Of a stretch of 64,000 nucleotides of DNA, positions 25,149-32,955 are shown piece after piece. Each line of letters opens with the position of its first letter. Positions within the stretch are counted from its first letter, which is position 1. The DNA lies in contig JACRLO010000035.1 in NCBI GenBank assembly GCA_016235245.1, forward strand, positions 1 through 64,000, given 5' to 3'. The notes beneath the pieces are model-generated. The model had not been told where the DNA came from and made no database searches. It worked only from the letters and a program-made list of their open reading frames with translations. This DNA comes from Nitrospirota bacterium. GTDB taxonomy: Bacteria > Nitrospirota > Thermodesulfovibrionia > Thermodesulfovibrionales > UBA6898. Position numbers and translations under genes: made by a program.

Positions 25149-25898
25149 ATGATCGAACTGATCGGTCTTTATAAATCATTCAAAGGTCAAAACGTGCTGA
25201 AAGGCGCAGACCTGCTTATTCCAACCGGCAAGATCGTTACGGTCGTGGGCAAGAGCGGATGCGGCAAGAGCGTCCTGGTAAAACATATCATGGGTCTTCT
25301 TAAGCCGGACTCAGGTCAAGTCCTGATAGACGGTGTTGATATCACAAAACTGACGCTGGCTGAGCTCGACCGGATACGGGAAAAGCTCGGTGTCCTTTTT
25401 CAGGGCGGCGCATTGTTCGATTCCATGACCGTAGAGGAAAATGTGGCCTTTCCCCTGAAAGAAAAGACCAGGATGGGCAAAGTTGAGATACATGACAGAG
25501 TGATGCGGGCGCTCGAGGATGTGGGTCTGGGCGACAGGGGGAGCAAATTCCCGGAGGAATTAAGCGGCGGCATGAAAAAACGTGCGGCCCTTGCGCGGGC
25601 ACTCATAACAGAGCCATCCCTGGTGATCTTTGACGAACCGACAACCGGTCTCGATCCGGTCATCACGAGTTCGATTCATAAACTTATAAAGACGACCCAT
25701 GACAAATACGGGTTTACGGCAGTGATCATAAGTCACGAGGTCCCCGGCATCTTCAGCATTGTCGACAAGGTGGCGGTGCTGCATAATGGAATCATTGAAC
25801 AGGCCGGCACTCCCGAGGAGATCAGGGACTCGACCAACCCTGTCGTAAAGCAGTTCATCACCGGCTCGCTTGAAGGGCCGATAGATATTTTATCCTAA
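25149..25898 (+). CDS. mlaF: Phospholipid ABC transporter ATP-binding protein MlaF
   Basis: This 249-residue cytoplasmic ATPase drives MlaE. It shows Walker A GKSGCGKS (about 35-42), a Q-loop VLFQGGALFDSMTV, the signature LSGGMKKRAALARAL, Walker B LVIFDEPTTGLDP and the H-loop ISHE. The combination GGALFDSMTV after the Q-loop and the signature LSGGM is typical of the MCE/Mla ATPases. The C-terminal IRDSTNPVVKQFITGSLEGPI matches MlaF tails that latch onto the neighbouring subunit. It follows mlaE by 28 bases. Confidence 0.94.
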   Translation: MIELIGLYKSFKGQNVLKGADLLIPTGKIVTVVGKSGCGKSVLVKHIMGLLKPDSGQVLIDGVDITKLTLAELDRIREKLGVLFQGGALFDSMTVEENVAFPLKEKTRMGKVEIHDRVMRALEDVGLGDRGSKFPEELSGGMKKRAALARALITEPSLVIFDEPTTGLDPVITSSIHKLIKTTHDKYGFTAVIISHEVPGIFSIVDKVAVLHNGIIEQAGTPEEIRDSTNPVVKQFITGSLEGPIDILS

Positions 25899-25916
25899 TG
25901 CACGAGGAGAACAACG

Positions 25917-26357
25917 ATGAAAAAATTCGATCTTGAACTTGCAGTGGGCATTTTCCTGCTGATAGGAATTCTTTCAATCGGCTACCTTTCGGTCAAACTC
26001 GGCCATCTGGACCTCACCGGAAAAAGAGGCTATACCCTCCTGGCCGAGTTCGAAAAAGCCGGAGGGATTAAGCCTGGCGCGGTTGTCGAGATAGCCGGCG
26101 TGGAAGTGGGCTCAATAAAAAATATTCGCCTGAGCAATAATGCCGCATTGCTTGAACTCACCCTCGATGAAAGCGTAAAGATCCATGACGATGCGATAGC
26201 CTCCATCAAGACAAAAGGGCTGATCGGCGAAAAATTCATACAGATAACTCCGGGCGGCTCGGATAACATATTGCCTACCGGCGGAAAGATCAGAGATACG
26301 GAGTCAGCGGTAGACATTGAAGAACTCATTTCAAAATTCGTATTCGGAAAGGTATAG
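25917..26357 (+). CDS. mlaD: MCE-domain substrate-binding protein MlaD
   Basis: This 146-residue protein has one N-terminal membrane helix (about 9-25) and a single periplasmic MCE domain (about 38-117), containing LLAEFEKAGGIKPGAVVEIAGVEVGSI and IKTKGLIGEKFIQITPG. MlaD forms a hexameric ring on MlaE and receives lipid from MlaC. The length matches short MlaD proteins. It begins 18 bases after mlaF. Confidence 0.94.
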   Translation: MKKFDLELAVGIFLLIGILSIGYLSVKLGHLDLTGKRGYTLLAEFEKAGGIKPGAVVEIAGVEVGSIKNIRLSNNAALLELTLDESVKIHDDAIASIKTKGLIGEKFIQITPGGSDNILPTGGKIRDTESAVDIEELISKFVFGKV

Positions 26358-26361
26358 TCCC

Positions 26362-26970
26362 ATGAAAAAAAGCATTTTCTCACTCGCCCTTGTTACCATC
26401 ATTGCCGTGATCGCGCTCACCGGCTTCCCGCCCTGCGCTGACGCAGGCGCACCGACCGACCAGGTGAGAGAAACCGTTGACGCTGTTATGGATATCCTTG
26501 GCGACAAGGAATTAAGGAAGCCGGAAAAACAAAAAGAGCGGCGCGACCGCATCCGCCAAACCGTCATCAAGCGCTTTGATTTTGAGGAGATGGCAAAACG
26601 ATCTCTTGCCGTCCATTGGAAAGATCGGACACCTGCCGAGCAGAAAGAATTTGTAGCCCTGTATTCCGATCTCCTTGAAAATACGTACATCCGGAAAATT
26701 GAGCGGTACGAAAATGAAAAAGTCGTCTATTTTGACGAAAAATTGGACGGTGATTATGCGGTGGTAAAGACAAAGATCGTTGACAAAAAGGGGCTTAGCA
26801 TCCCGGTTGAATACCGGATCATCAGGAAAAAAGATAAATGGGAAGTATATGACATTATTATCGAGGGCGTAAGCCTTGTGAATAACTACAGGACACAGTT
26901 CACTCAGATTATTCGGGCAGGTTCCTATAACGACCTGGTAAAGCGTTTAAAGGAAAAAGCAGTTAAATAG
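26362..26970 (+). CDS. mlaC: Periplasmic phospholipid-binding protein MlaC
   Basis: This protein of about 202 residues has a signal peptide (first 28 residues, ending near ADA-GAP) and the MlaC/Ttg2D fold: VRETVDAVMDIL, RIRQTVIKRFDFEEMAKRSL, WKDRTPAEQKEFVALYSDLLENTYI and VEYRIIRKKDKWEVYDIIIEGVSLVNNYRTQF. It shuttles phospholipid across the periplasm between MlaA and MlaD. An upstream ATG at 26317 lies inside mlaD. GGAAAGG at 26346-26352 supports the ATG at 26362, four bases after the mlaD stop. Confidence 0.93.
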   Translation: MKKSIFSLALVTIIAVIALTGFPPCADAGAPTDQVRETVDAVMDILGDKELRKPEKQKERRDRIRQTVIKRFDFEEMAKRSLAVHWKDRTPAEQKEFVALYSDLLENTYIRKIERYENEKVVYFDEKLDGDYAVVKTKIVDKKGLSIPVEYRIIRKKDKWEVYDIIIEGVSLVNNYRTQFTQIIRAGSYNDLVKRLKEKAVK

Positions 26971-26981
26971 TCAGTGGACGA

Positions 26982-28079
26982 TCACTCCCGGATTTTATTT
27001 CTCCGGTACTGCTTATACATATCCCGTATGGAAAAGTAGGGATCCACGGCAGATTCCTTAATGTCTTCATAATCGCCGATCTTGAAGGAAGTATCATTGA
27101 CCCTGTCAAAGGTCCTTACGGCAATTGCATCCCTCGCCGGAGTTATATACCCTATCGGGTCCACGAAATAGTCGCCGACCATTCCTGCCGTATCCCTCAG
27201 CGATGAAGGCCCCAGGAAGGGCAGGACAAGATAGAAGCCCTCGCCTATTCCATACGAGCCGAAGGTCTGCCCCAGGTCCTCTTCGCTGGTCCTGAGTTCA
27301 GGGTGTCTCGAAGCGATATCGAATAATCCGGCAACGCCAACCGTGCTGTTAAGAACAAACCGGGCAAATTCAGTTCCAGACTTATTAATTTTAAGTTGCA
27401 GGAGCGCATTGACCAGCCTCACCGGGCTCTGAATATTATCGAATACATTCCGGACTCTTGTCCGACCCCATTCCGGCACGATAAATCCATAGACACGGGC
27501 AGCAGGTTTCAGCACCCAGAAATAGAGTTTATCATTAAAGGTAAAGAAGACGCGGTTTATCGGTTCAAGCGGATCCGCAATATCCTCGTTTTCCTGGGGA
27601 CTTTCAGCGCTGATATCCCGTTCCGGCGTTCTGTCTGCCGCCCCTCTAAAATTCATATTCATGGCTACATCGATGCCCTGCAGTTTTTCATTCCCCTTAT
27701 CCGCACCGACAGAAACATTGCCGGCATCTGCAAGCACCGTATCTCCTGATGACATGCCCGCCGAATCGGCATCAAAGGCATTCTGCCCGACGGTATCAGA
27801 TACGATGACCGGCACAATAGAAAATGCTGCATATGCCTTAGCCATCGGCTTTTGCATCAGGACATAGAGATTATCGCTGACAACATAATACGACTGCGCA
27901 GAGGCCCCAGGCATTACAGAACTATCATCGAAAACAGTCGAGTCGGCGGGTTCAGGACGGGCATTGTCCTGCTTGTCAGGCACTGCTGCATGCCGGGCGA
28001 TGGAAGTGCCCTGCATACATGACAGAAAAACCGCCAGAACAGCCGCCAACAGCAACCAAAATCTTTTATATGATTTCAT
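26982..28079 (-). CDS. mlaA: MlaA/VacJ outer-membrane lipoprotein with long extra N-terminal region
   Basis: The C-terminal 215 residues are a clear MlaA domain: DPLEPINRVFFTFNDKLYFWVLKP, ARVYGFIVPEWGRTRVRNVFDNI, RFVLNSTVGVAGLFD, EDLGQTFGSYGIGEGFYLVLPFLGPSSLRD and GDYFVDPI. MlaA extracts misplaced phospholipid from the outer membrane outer leaflet and hands it to MlaC. The N-terminus has a signal peptide and a lipobox (VFLSC). Between them and the MlaA domain lie about 145 residues of low-complexity, Ala/Ser/Asp-rich sequence not found in typical MlaA. The gene converges on mlaC (11-base gap) and is transcribed separately. The ATG at 28077-28079 is preferred over a GTG seven codons earlier. 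Confidence 0.9.
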   Translation of the reverse strand: MKSYKRFWLLLAAVLAVFLSCMQGTSIARHAAVPDKQDNARPEPADSTVFDDSSVMPGASAQSYYVVSDNLYVLMQKPMAKAYAAFSIVPVIVSDTVGQNAFDADSAGMSSGDTVLADAGNVSVGADKGNEKLQGIDVAMNMNFRGAADRTPERDISAESPQENEDIADPLEPINRVFFTFNDKLYFWVLKPAARVYGFIVPEWGRTRVRNVFDNIQSPVRLVNALLQLKINKSGTEFARFVLNSTVGVAGLFDIASRHPELRTSEEDLGQTFGSYGIGEGFYLVLPFLGPSSLRDTAGMVGDYFVDPIGYITPARDAIAVRTFDRVNDTSFKIGDYEDIKESAVDPYFSIRDMYKQYRRNKIRE

Positions 28080-28151
28080 GGATAATACCGGCCTTTTCAC
28101 AAGTAATGAAGCATATACGTGTATGCGCTATTGTACTATAAATTGTGTTTT

Positions 28152-28179
28152 TTGACTAACACTGTCTGGATGGTATATA
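28152..28179 (+). promoter_or_regulatory. Promoter upstream of degP
   Basis: TTGACT (28152-28157) and TATATA (28174-28179, preceded by an extended TGG) are 16 bases apart. The predicted start is near 28186, leaving a leader of about 190 bases before degP. Confidence 0.5.
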
Positions 28180-28374
28180 TTTTCTTACGTGGGAGCGATG
28201 TCCCTTTGGCCGTTATACGGGTCCATGGCAATACTATCCGTGGCAATTCCCGCTTCAATTTGCTGATGTTATTTGTTCTTATCTATCAGAATCGCTCCAG
28301 GAACTCATCCGTTGCAGAAACCTTTCTTCGATGGGAGAGTTCAATGGTATGAACCAGCAAACAGGAGGTACTTA

Positions 28375-29844
28375 ATGTCTTCTAGCTCAACGTTCCTTAA
28401 CAAAACAGCTCGTTTTTTGGCGGTATTAATCGCCGGTATATCCCTGACGTTGCCGTTTCTGGCAACGGTTTCAGATGCTCAGGGGCCAAAAATTTCGCAA
28501 GAGTCTGTTGATCTTCTTACAAGAACAGGCAGGGCAATGGCAGAGGTAACCGCTGCGGTCAAGCCGGGCATTGTAAACATCCTGACAACCAGAACCGTTA
28601 AGGTCGGCAGCGGTCAGGACCCCTTCCTCGATGATCCGTTTTTCAAGAGGTTTTTCGGTGACCAGTTCGGTCGTCAGAAACAACAGCCCAGGGAACAAAA
28701 GTCTTCCGGTCTTGGATCCGGAGTCATTGTCTCCCCGGAAGGATATATCATCACCAACTCCCATGTGGTCAAGGATGCTGATGAGATCAAGGTAACGCTC
28801 ACAGACAAAAGGGAATTTATCGGAAAGATTATCGGGTCTGACCTGAAGACCGAGATTGCTGTCGTAAAAATTGATGCGACCGGCCTTCCTACGGTTCCCT
28901 GGGGCAACTCTGACAAAGTGCAGGTCGGCGAGGTTGTCCTTGCCGTCGGAAATCCCTTTGGCCTTAATCAAACCGTTACCATGGGCATTGTGAGTGCCCT
29001 CGGAAGAGCAAACGTCGGCATCGCTGACTACGAAGATTTCATCCAGACAGACGCAGCGATCAATCCCGGTAACTCGGGCGGTGCACTCGTCAATGTCAAG
29101 GGTGAAGTTGTCGGCATCAATACCGCCATATACAGCACAAGCGGCGGGTACCAGGGCATCGGCTTTGCCATCCCGAGCAATATGGTTAAGTCGATCATGG
29201 AAAGCCTCATTAAGAAAGGCAAAGTTGTAAGAGGGTGGCTCGGTGTTTCGATCCAGAAGATCACCCCGGATCTTGCGAAGCAGTTTGACCTGAAGGATGA
29301 AGTAGGCGCTCTCGTAGGAGACGTCGTTGAAGACGGCCCCGCGGAAAAGGCCGGACTGCAGAGAGGAGATATAATTTTCGAATATGACGGCAAAAAGATC
29401 GAAGAACCCTCAATTTTGAGGAATATGGTGGCAAATACGCTTCCCGGGGAACAGCATACCATAAAGGTCTTAAGAGACGGCAAGGCAAGGTCCATGACGA
29501 TCACGATTGGCGAGCTTCCCTCTGATGCCCAGCATTCGGTTGAGGCCGGTGATTTTCAGAATGCCCTTAAGGGAGTCAGTGTTCAGGATATGAATCCCGA
29601 ACTCGCAAAAAAGCTGAAGGTCCCCGACAAGATCAAGGGAGTTATCATCAGTGACGTAGAAGAAAACAGCGTCGCAGCAGGGGCCCTGATACAGGGAGAT
29701 GTGATTCAGGAGGTTAACCGCAAGAGGGTTCCCGATGTGAAGAGCTACAAGGATGTTGTTGCCAAAATTAAGAAAGAGGAATCGGTTTTGCTTCTCATCT
29801 TCAGGGGGGGGTCTTCCCTCTTCGTTACGCTCTCGCAGAAATAG
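28375..29844 (+). CDS. degP: DegP/HtrA periplasmic serine protease with Glu at the catalytic Asp position
   Basis: This 489-residue protein has a signal peptide (about 1-35), a trypsin-like domain and two PDZ domains (about 275-370 and 390-485). His130 (NSHVV) and Ser234 (NPGNSGGAL) of the triad are clear. The acid position, 30 residues after His, is Glu160 in KTEIAVVKI where most HtrA proteins have Asp. The sensor region QTDAAINPG and the GIGFAIPSNMV end of the protease domain are intact. DegP degrades or refolds damaged envelope proteins. The start is fixed by AGGAGGT at 28363-28369, six bases before the ATG. A 14-codon upstream reading frame ends at this start (TAATG). Confidence 0.93.
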   Translation: MSSSSTFLNKTARFLAVLIAGISLTLPFLATVSDAQGPKISQESVDLLTRTGRAMAEVTAAVKPGIVNILTTRTVKVGSGQDPFLDDPFFKRFFGDQFGRQKQQPREQKSSGLGSGVIVSPEGYIITNSHVVKDADEIKVTLTDKREFIGKIIGSDLKTEIAVVKIDATGLPTVPWGNSDKVQVGEVVLAVGNPFGLNQTVTMGIVSALGRANVGIADYEDFIQTDAAINPGNSGGALVNVKGEVVGINTAIYSTSGGYQGIGFAIPSNMVKSIMESLIKKGKVVRGWLGVSIQKITPDLAKQFDLKDEVGALVGDVVEDGPAEKAGLQRGDIIFEYDGKKIEEPSILRNMVANTLPGEQHTIKVLRDGKARSMTITIGELPSDAQHSVEAGDFQNALKGVSVQDMNPELAKKLKVPDKIKGVIISDVEENSVAAGALIQGDVIQEVNRKRVPDVKSYKDVVAKIKKEESVLLLIFRGGSSLFVTLSQK

Positions 29845-29861
29845 TTTCCGCAGCAAGAAAG

Positions 29862-29900
29862 GGCCGCTGAGGTTTTCTCAGCGGCCTTCTTTGTTTTTTA
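29862..29900. terminator. Strong intrinsic terminator after degP
   Basis: A perfect 10-bp stem GGCCGCTGAG (29862-29871) / CTCAGCGGCC (29877-29886) with a five-base loop is followed by TTCTTTGTTTTTTA. It ends degP. The convergent DUF4143 gene stops four bases beyond the tract. Confidence 0.9.
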
Positions 29901-29903
29901 CCG

Positions 29904-31070
29904 TTATAGTCGTTTTTCCTGGAGGTCCTGCAGAAAGTCGTTGACAGGCAGTGCTTCAATGCCGTCTTCTGTTTGAAATGGACGATCTCCCATGAAAGCC
30001 ACTATTCGGCGCTTTATGCCCTTCAGTTCTGCGATCGTCCTTAATCCGCCAAAGTCGCGGTTGCTCAAGGTCTCTTTTGCCTTAACTTCAACTGCAGTGA
30101 ACTCTTTTCCCCTCTGAATCAGGAAATCCACCTCACCGCCGCCCTGTGCCGGCGACCAGTAGAACATGGCATCGTAGGAAAGCCCCAAAGCACTGCCAGG
30201 TTCTCCGTAGGCCCTGAGCAGATTAGCTATCCAGCCCTCAAACAATGCACCACGCTCTGTCTCTCCGGGGTGATGGTACTCGCGACGAATTGCTCTTACC
30301 ACTCCGGCATCGGTCCAGTAGAGTTTTGGATGCTTGCGTTCTTTTGCTCGCAGACGGCCTTCAAAGGCGGGTAACTGCCATGCTAAATGAGTATCTGCAA
30401 GAATACTGATATAACCTGCAACGGTGGTACGTGCTACTCCGGCATCTCTGGCCAGACTGGATATGCTTAATACCTGACCATGAAAGAGGGAGGCTACGGG
30501 CAGAAAACGCGCAAAGCCGGGAAGATTTCGGACCAATGCTTCGGCCTGAATTTCTTCTTTAAGAAACAACTGCACATAAGCATCGAGGCTTTCAGGCTTG
30601 GATGGCGCCTGCCATATTATCGGCAGACTCCCAAAACGAAGAACCTCATTCAGATCGAAATCACTTCCCAGTTCTTCAGGCAGAAACGGAAACATTATGC
30701 GTCGCAATGCGCGTCCGGCAAGCAAATTCGTGCCAGCTTGTTTCAACTTCTTTGCGCTCGACCCCAGGAGAACAAATCTGAGTTGCCGTTCCTCAATGAA
30801 ACGGTGGACTTCGTTAAGAAGTGACGGCAGGCGCTGAACCTCATCCACAACTACTATCTGACCTGAGGGGGCTCGGAGCAACTCCCGGCCAAATAAGCGG
30901 GGGTCCCGCAAATAGCTCTGAAACAGCCCTTCATCGAGAAGGTCAAAGCGCAAGGCCTCCGGAAAGGTCTGCTTCACCCAACTGCTTTTCCCCACACCTC
31001 TCAGCCCAAAAAGGAAGAAACTGCTATCAATTGGCGGGTTCAGAAGTCTCTTGTACAAAGCTTTTGCCAT
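29904..31070 (-). CDS. AAA ATPase with DUF4143 domain
   Basis: This 388-residue protein has a P-loop AAA-type domain (Walker A GLRGVGKS, about 22-29; Walker B IVVVDEVQRLP; sensor LLGSSAKKL). It is followed by a winged-helix linker and a DUF4143 region whose end reads EVDFLIQRGKEFTAVEVKAK. That E-V-D-x(n)-E-V-K pattern is like a PD-(D/E)XK nuclease core. The family is abundant in mobile and accessory regions and its function is unknown; a defence or toxin role is only suspected. The gene lies at the end of the integron-like region and has its own promoter with a palindrome. Only three or so bases of leader and no ribosome-binding site precede the ATG. Confidence 0.87.
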   Translation of the reverse strand: MAKALYKRLLNPPIDSSFFLFGLRGVGKSSWVKQTFPEALRFDLLDEGLFQSYLRDPRLFGRELLRAPSGQIVVVDEVQRLPSLLNEVHRFIEERQLRFVLLGSSAKKLKQAGTNLLAGRALRRIMFPFLPEELGSDFDLNEVLRFGSLPIIWQAPSKPESLDAYVQLFLKEEIQAEALVRNLPGFARFLPVASLFHGQVLSISSLARDAGVARTTVAGYISILADTHLAWQLPAFEGRLRAKERKHPKLYWTDAGVVRAIRREYHHPGETERGALFEGWIANLLRAYGEPGSALGLSYDAMFYWSPAQGGGEVDFLIQRGKEFTAVEVKAKETLSNRDFGGLRTIAELKGIKRRIVAFMGDRPFQTEDGIEALPVNDFLQDLQEKRL

Positions 31071-31073
31071 TAC

Positions 31074-31110
31074 GATGTCATTTTTACCATATAAATGACA
31101 TCGATGTCAA
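31074..31110 (-). promoter_or_regulatory. Promoter with palindromic operator for the DUF4143 ATPase
   Basis: On the minus strand TTGACA (31110-31105) and TAAAAA (31086-31081) are 18 bases apart. A perfect 14-bp palindrome TGACATCGATGTCA (31096-31109) overlaps the -35 box. A third half-site GATGTCA lies at 31074-31080, between the -10 box and the start codon, in inverted orientation. The arrangement fits a repressor of dimeric type, possibly autoregulatory. Confidence 0.6.
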
Positions 31111-31111
31111 T

Positions 31112-31244
31112 ATCTAACGAATAGCATGGCTAAGCATGCCCGGCGCCAATCCTGTTTGATTAGGACATCCGGTCCCTTATTAGATATACATCTGATAGCG
31201 GTCGCTTTTTCTCTTGACAGTCGTGGGCCTTATTGGTGTTAGCC
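31112..31244 (-). other. Weak candidate for a second integron recombination site
   Basis: A canonical core-like GTTAGAT (minus strand, 31118-31112) and a GGCTAAC (31244-31238) flank 119 bases between the second cassette-like gene and the DUF4143 gene. The spacing is in the attC range, but no continuous stem with extrahelical bases was found. The GGCTAAC box is not complementary to the start of the preceding cassette. It could be a decayed site or chance. Confidence 0.25.
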
Positions 31245-31262
31245 AACTTTGCCATGCGGAGC

Positions 31263-31832
31263 TTAGCTTTGAGAATTAACATTGGTTACCCGTTTCTTAA
31301 TGACCTTAATGACCCCCACTAGGAGCAGAATGAAGAAGGCTATCGTGAATCCACTTTTCAATATGGTGAACGTGCTGGATACGCCAACAAGCCCATGAGA
31401 CACAGTTGGATATGACTTGATCAGTTGAATGATGCAAATATTTTCCAGATAGTCAAAGAGACCGCCAAAGAATGGGATTACAGCAAAGTTGATTATTTTT
31501 GAATCAGACGCATAGCCTTTACTGAAAATCCAGGTCAGAAGCAATGAATATGAAATGGCGAATAAGCCGGGATAGATAAAGTCCATAGGCAGTTGGCGGT
31601 AGAGATACATACGCCGCCCTTCAGGGCCTAATACTTCAAGCAGAGAGACTGCATATTCATATGAGTAGCCGGCAGGAGATAGATCAAACAACGCTTTTCC
31701 CGGTACAAATCTTTCGACAGCAGGAAGTGTATAGAGCAACATCGTCAGATAGACCGCCATCGTAGCTATGAAAAGCCCCAACACCAATTTTCCTGAAGCC
31801 CACTTTTTAAGAAGACCGACTACGTAATCCAT
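31263..31832 (-). CDS. Multi-pass membrane protein, second integron cassette-like gene
   Basis: No named family is recognised. The 189-residue protein has a short basic N-terminus and about four membrane helices (about 19-37, 83-102, 112-132, 155-177), with an extracytoplasmic loop containing PAGYSYEYAVSLLEVLGPEGRRMYLYRQLP and a Lys/Arg-rich C-terminus. The start is set by GGAGA seven bases before the ATG at 31832. A longer upstream reading crosses the attC-like site and is unlikely. It sits right after the attC-like element and in the same orientation as the preceding cassette gene, as expected for the next gene of an integron array. Confidence 0.65.
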   Translation of the reverse strand: MDYVVGLLKKWASGKLVLGLFIATMAVYLTMLLYTLPAVERFVPGKALFDLSPAGYSYEYAVSLLEVLGPEGRRMYLYRQLPMDFIYPGLFAISYSLLLTWIFSKGYASDSKIINFAVIPFFGGLFDYLENICIIQLIKSYPTVSHGLVGVSSTFTILKSGFTIAFFILLLVGVIKVIKKRVTNVNSQS

Positions 31833-31863
31833 GTGTATTCTCCATTTCCACACACTAGGCTTG

Positions 31864-31954
31864 ATTGAACGACCGGCGTCACCCGCGCCGGAAAAAACCT
31901 TTGCCAACATCAAACCGGGATTAATCGGCGTCGGTGTGGACGCTTTTGTTCGGC
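31864..31954 (-). repeat. attC-like integron recombination site
   Basis: This 91-base element lies between two minus-strand genes. Outer boxes ATTGAAC (31864-31870) and GTTCGGC (31948-31954) pair over six positions including two G-T. Then 31876-31890 pairs in full (15 bp) with 31926-31943, apart from three single unpaired bases, T31931, T35 and G38 of that arm, all on the same strand. Unpaired spacers of five and four bases separate the boxes from the stem, and a 35-base loop closes it. Paired R and L boxes, a central spacer and one-sided extrahelical T/G bases are the hallmarks of folded attC sites. The core is GTTC, not the usual GTTR. Confidence 0.78.
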
Positions 31955-31964
31955 TTTTTCATTT

Positions 31965-32747
31965 TCAATATGCCCCATCATATAAGATTTGCATCATCTC
32001 AATTTCATTCAAAAGATCAGTATCAACGATGCTCATGCTACGCTTTCGCCTAATTTGATTTATTCGAGCATTGATGATTTTCTTATAAATAGGATTTTCT
32101 GCCTTTAGTATTTTGCCTTTTTCTAATTCCAAATTATAAAAAGAGAACGACCCTCCATCCCATGAAAGTTTTTCTTGCCACGTGTAGCTCGCCCTGTGTT
32201 TAGGGTTGGTATCAGAATAATGGTATTTCAAGGCTGCTGAGATCTGTTGAGATCCTTTATTGTTAAACTCATAGTTCATCTTGAAATCTTCCAAATACCC
32301 ACCGGCAGATGATATGTGATATGATGTTGTCTCAAAAAAGACGGGGACAAATTTATCAGCGTGCCAGCCCCAGTAGGAAAGTATTTTTTGTAATGTGCCT
32401 GTACCCGTATTGCCTTCAGATTCTATTCTGATAAATTTTATGCCGTTTCCTAATAAATCTTCATAGCTGATTTTCGCCATCTGATACCAAGAGGTAATTG
32501 TCAGCTGATTTCTCTGTTCGAATTCTCCATTAGTGTTGCCGTCATAAACCGTTATCTTTAAATCGTGGTCGTCAAAGGCAGATATAATACAGTTCTCCTT
32601 CTTCTTATCTTTGAGAGGCTGCATTTGGCACCCGTTCTTTACCGCAGCGCGTTTCGTCGCGAAATGTTTTGGCGGGTCATCATATGCGTATGCCCCTGTG
32701 GAAACAAAGACGAACAGGAGTATGGGTATAGGCAATAATTTATTCAT
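31965..32747 (-). CDS. Secreted hypothetical protein, first integron cassette gene
   Basis: No family is recognised. The protein of about 260 residues has a clear signal peptide (first 20 residues, ending TGAYA-YDD) and a soluble domain rich in aromatic and charged residues, with motifs such as DDHDLKITVYDGNTNGEFEQRN and YLEDFKMNYEFNN. It contains two Cys residues (GCQMQ, ENCII) that could form a disulfide. It is AT-rich compared with the housekeeping genes. It lies directly behind the probable attI and cassette promoter, and is closed by an attC-like site whose outer box is complementary to the bases at the cassette start. The start at 32747 is chosen for the signal peptide; no ribosome-binding site is visible. 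Confidence 0.7.
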   Translation of the reverse strand: MNKLLPIPILLFVFVSTGAYAYDDPPKHFATKRAAVKNGCQMQPLKDKKKENCIISAFDDHDLKITVYDGNTNGEFEQRNQLTITSWYQMAKISYEDLLGNGIKFIRIESEGNTGTGTLQKILSYWGWHADKFVPVFFETTSYHISSAGGYLEDFKMNYEFNNKGSQQISAALKYHYSDTNPKHRASYTWQEKLSWDGGSFSFYNLELEKGKILKAENPIYKKIINARINQIRRKRSMSIVDTDLLNEIEMMQILYDGAY

Positions 32748-32762
32748 ATTTTTTATTTGGCA

Positions 32763-32820
32763 GCCGAACATTGTTTTTTATGCCGCTTCCATGTTTGTAG
32801 CGATTTTATTTTAACCGAAC
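32763..32820 (-). other. Candidate attI recombination region
   Basis: On the minus strand GTTCGGC (32769-32763) stands just before the first cassette gene and is the exact complement of the GCCGAAC box of that cassette's attC. A second similar box GTTCGGT lies at 32820-32814, 51 bases away. In integrons attI carries a G/TT crossover point plus extra integrase-binding repeats next to intI. The position, 190 bases from the integrase start, fits. Confidence 0.6.
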
Positions 32821-32831
32821 CTATCTGTCAA
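32803..32831 (-). promoter_or_regulatory. Probable cassette promoter Pc
   Basis: On the minus strand TTGACA (32831-32826), a 17-base spacer and TAAAAT (32808-32803) form a near-consensus sigma-70 promoter. It reads out of the integrase region into the cassette genes, with a start near 32796. This is where integron Pc promoters are found. Confidence 0.75.
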
Positions 32832-32861
32832 TAAAAATATGCCCCAAATATGCTGCATGCG

Positions 32862-32923
32862 TTGATTATGGAGATTTTCTGCGATATAATACCGCTCAGG
32901 GACGTATTATGCTGCAGCGGTAT
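32862..32923 (+). promoter_or_regulatory. Probable integrase promoter with dyad operator
   Basis: TTGATT (32862-32867), a 17-base spacer and TATAAT (32885-32890) face intI, with a start near 32897 and a 59-base leader. An 8-bp inverted repeat ATACCGCT (32889-32896) / AGCGGTAT (32916-32923) overlaps the -10 box and start site and could bind a repressor. In proteobacterial integrons LexA acts here, but this dyad is not a known LexA box. Confidence 0.6.
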
Positions 32924-32955
32924 AATTCGGAATAATATTATCCCTGGGGGATTTT

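Noticed and set aside
29904-31070. DUF4143 ATPase as a third true cassette
   Set aside because: It has its own promoter and no attC-like site after its stop; the degP terminator is there instead.
31112-31244. Second full attC between the membrane cassette gene and the DUF4143 gene
   Set aside because: Core-like GTTAGAT is present but no continuous stem or complementary box to the preceding cassette start; reported only as a weak candidate.
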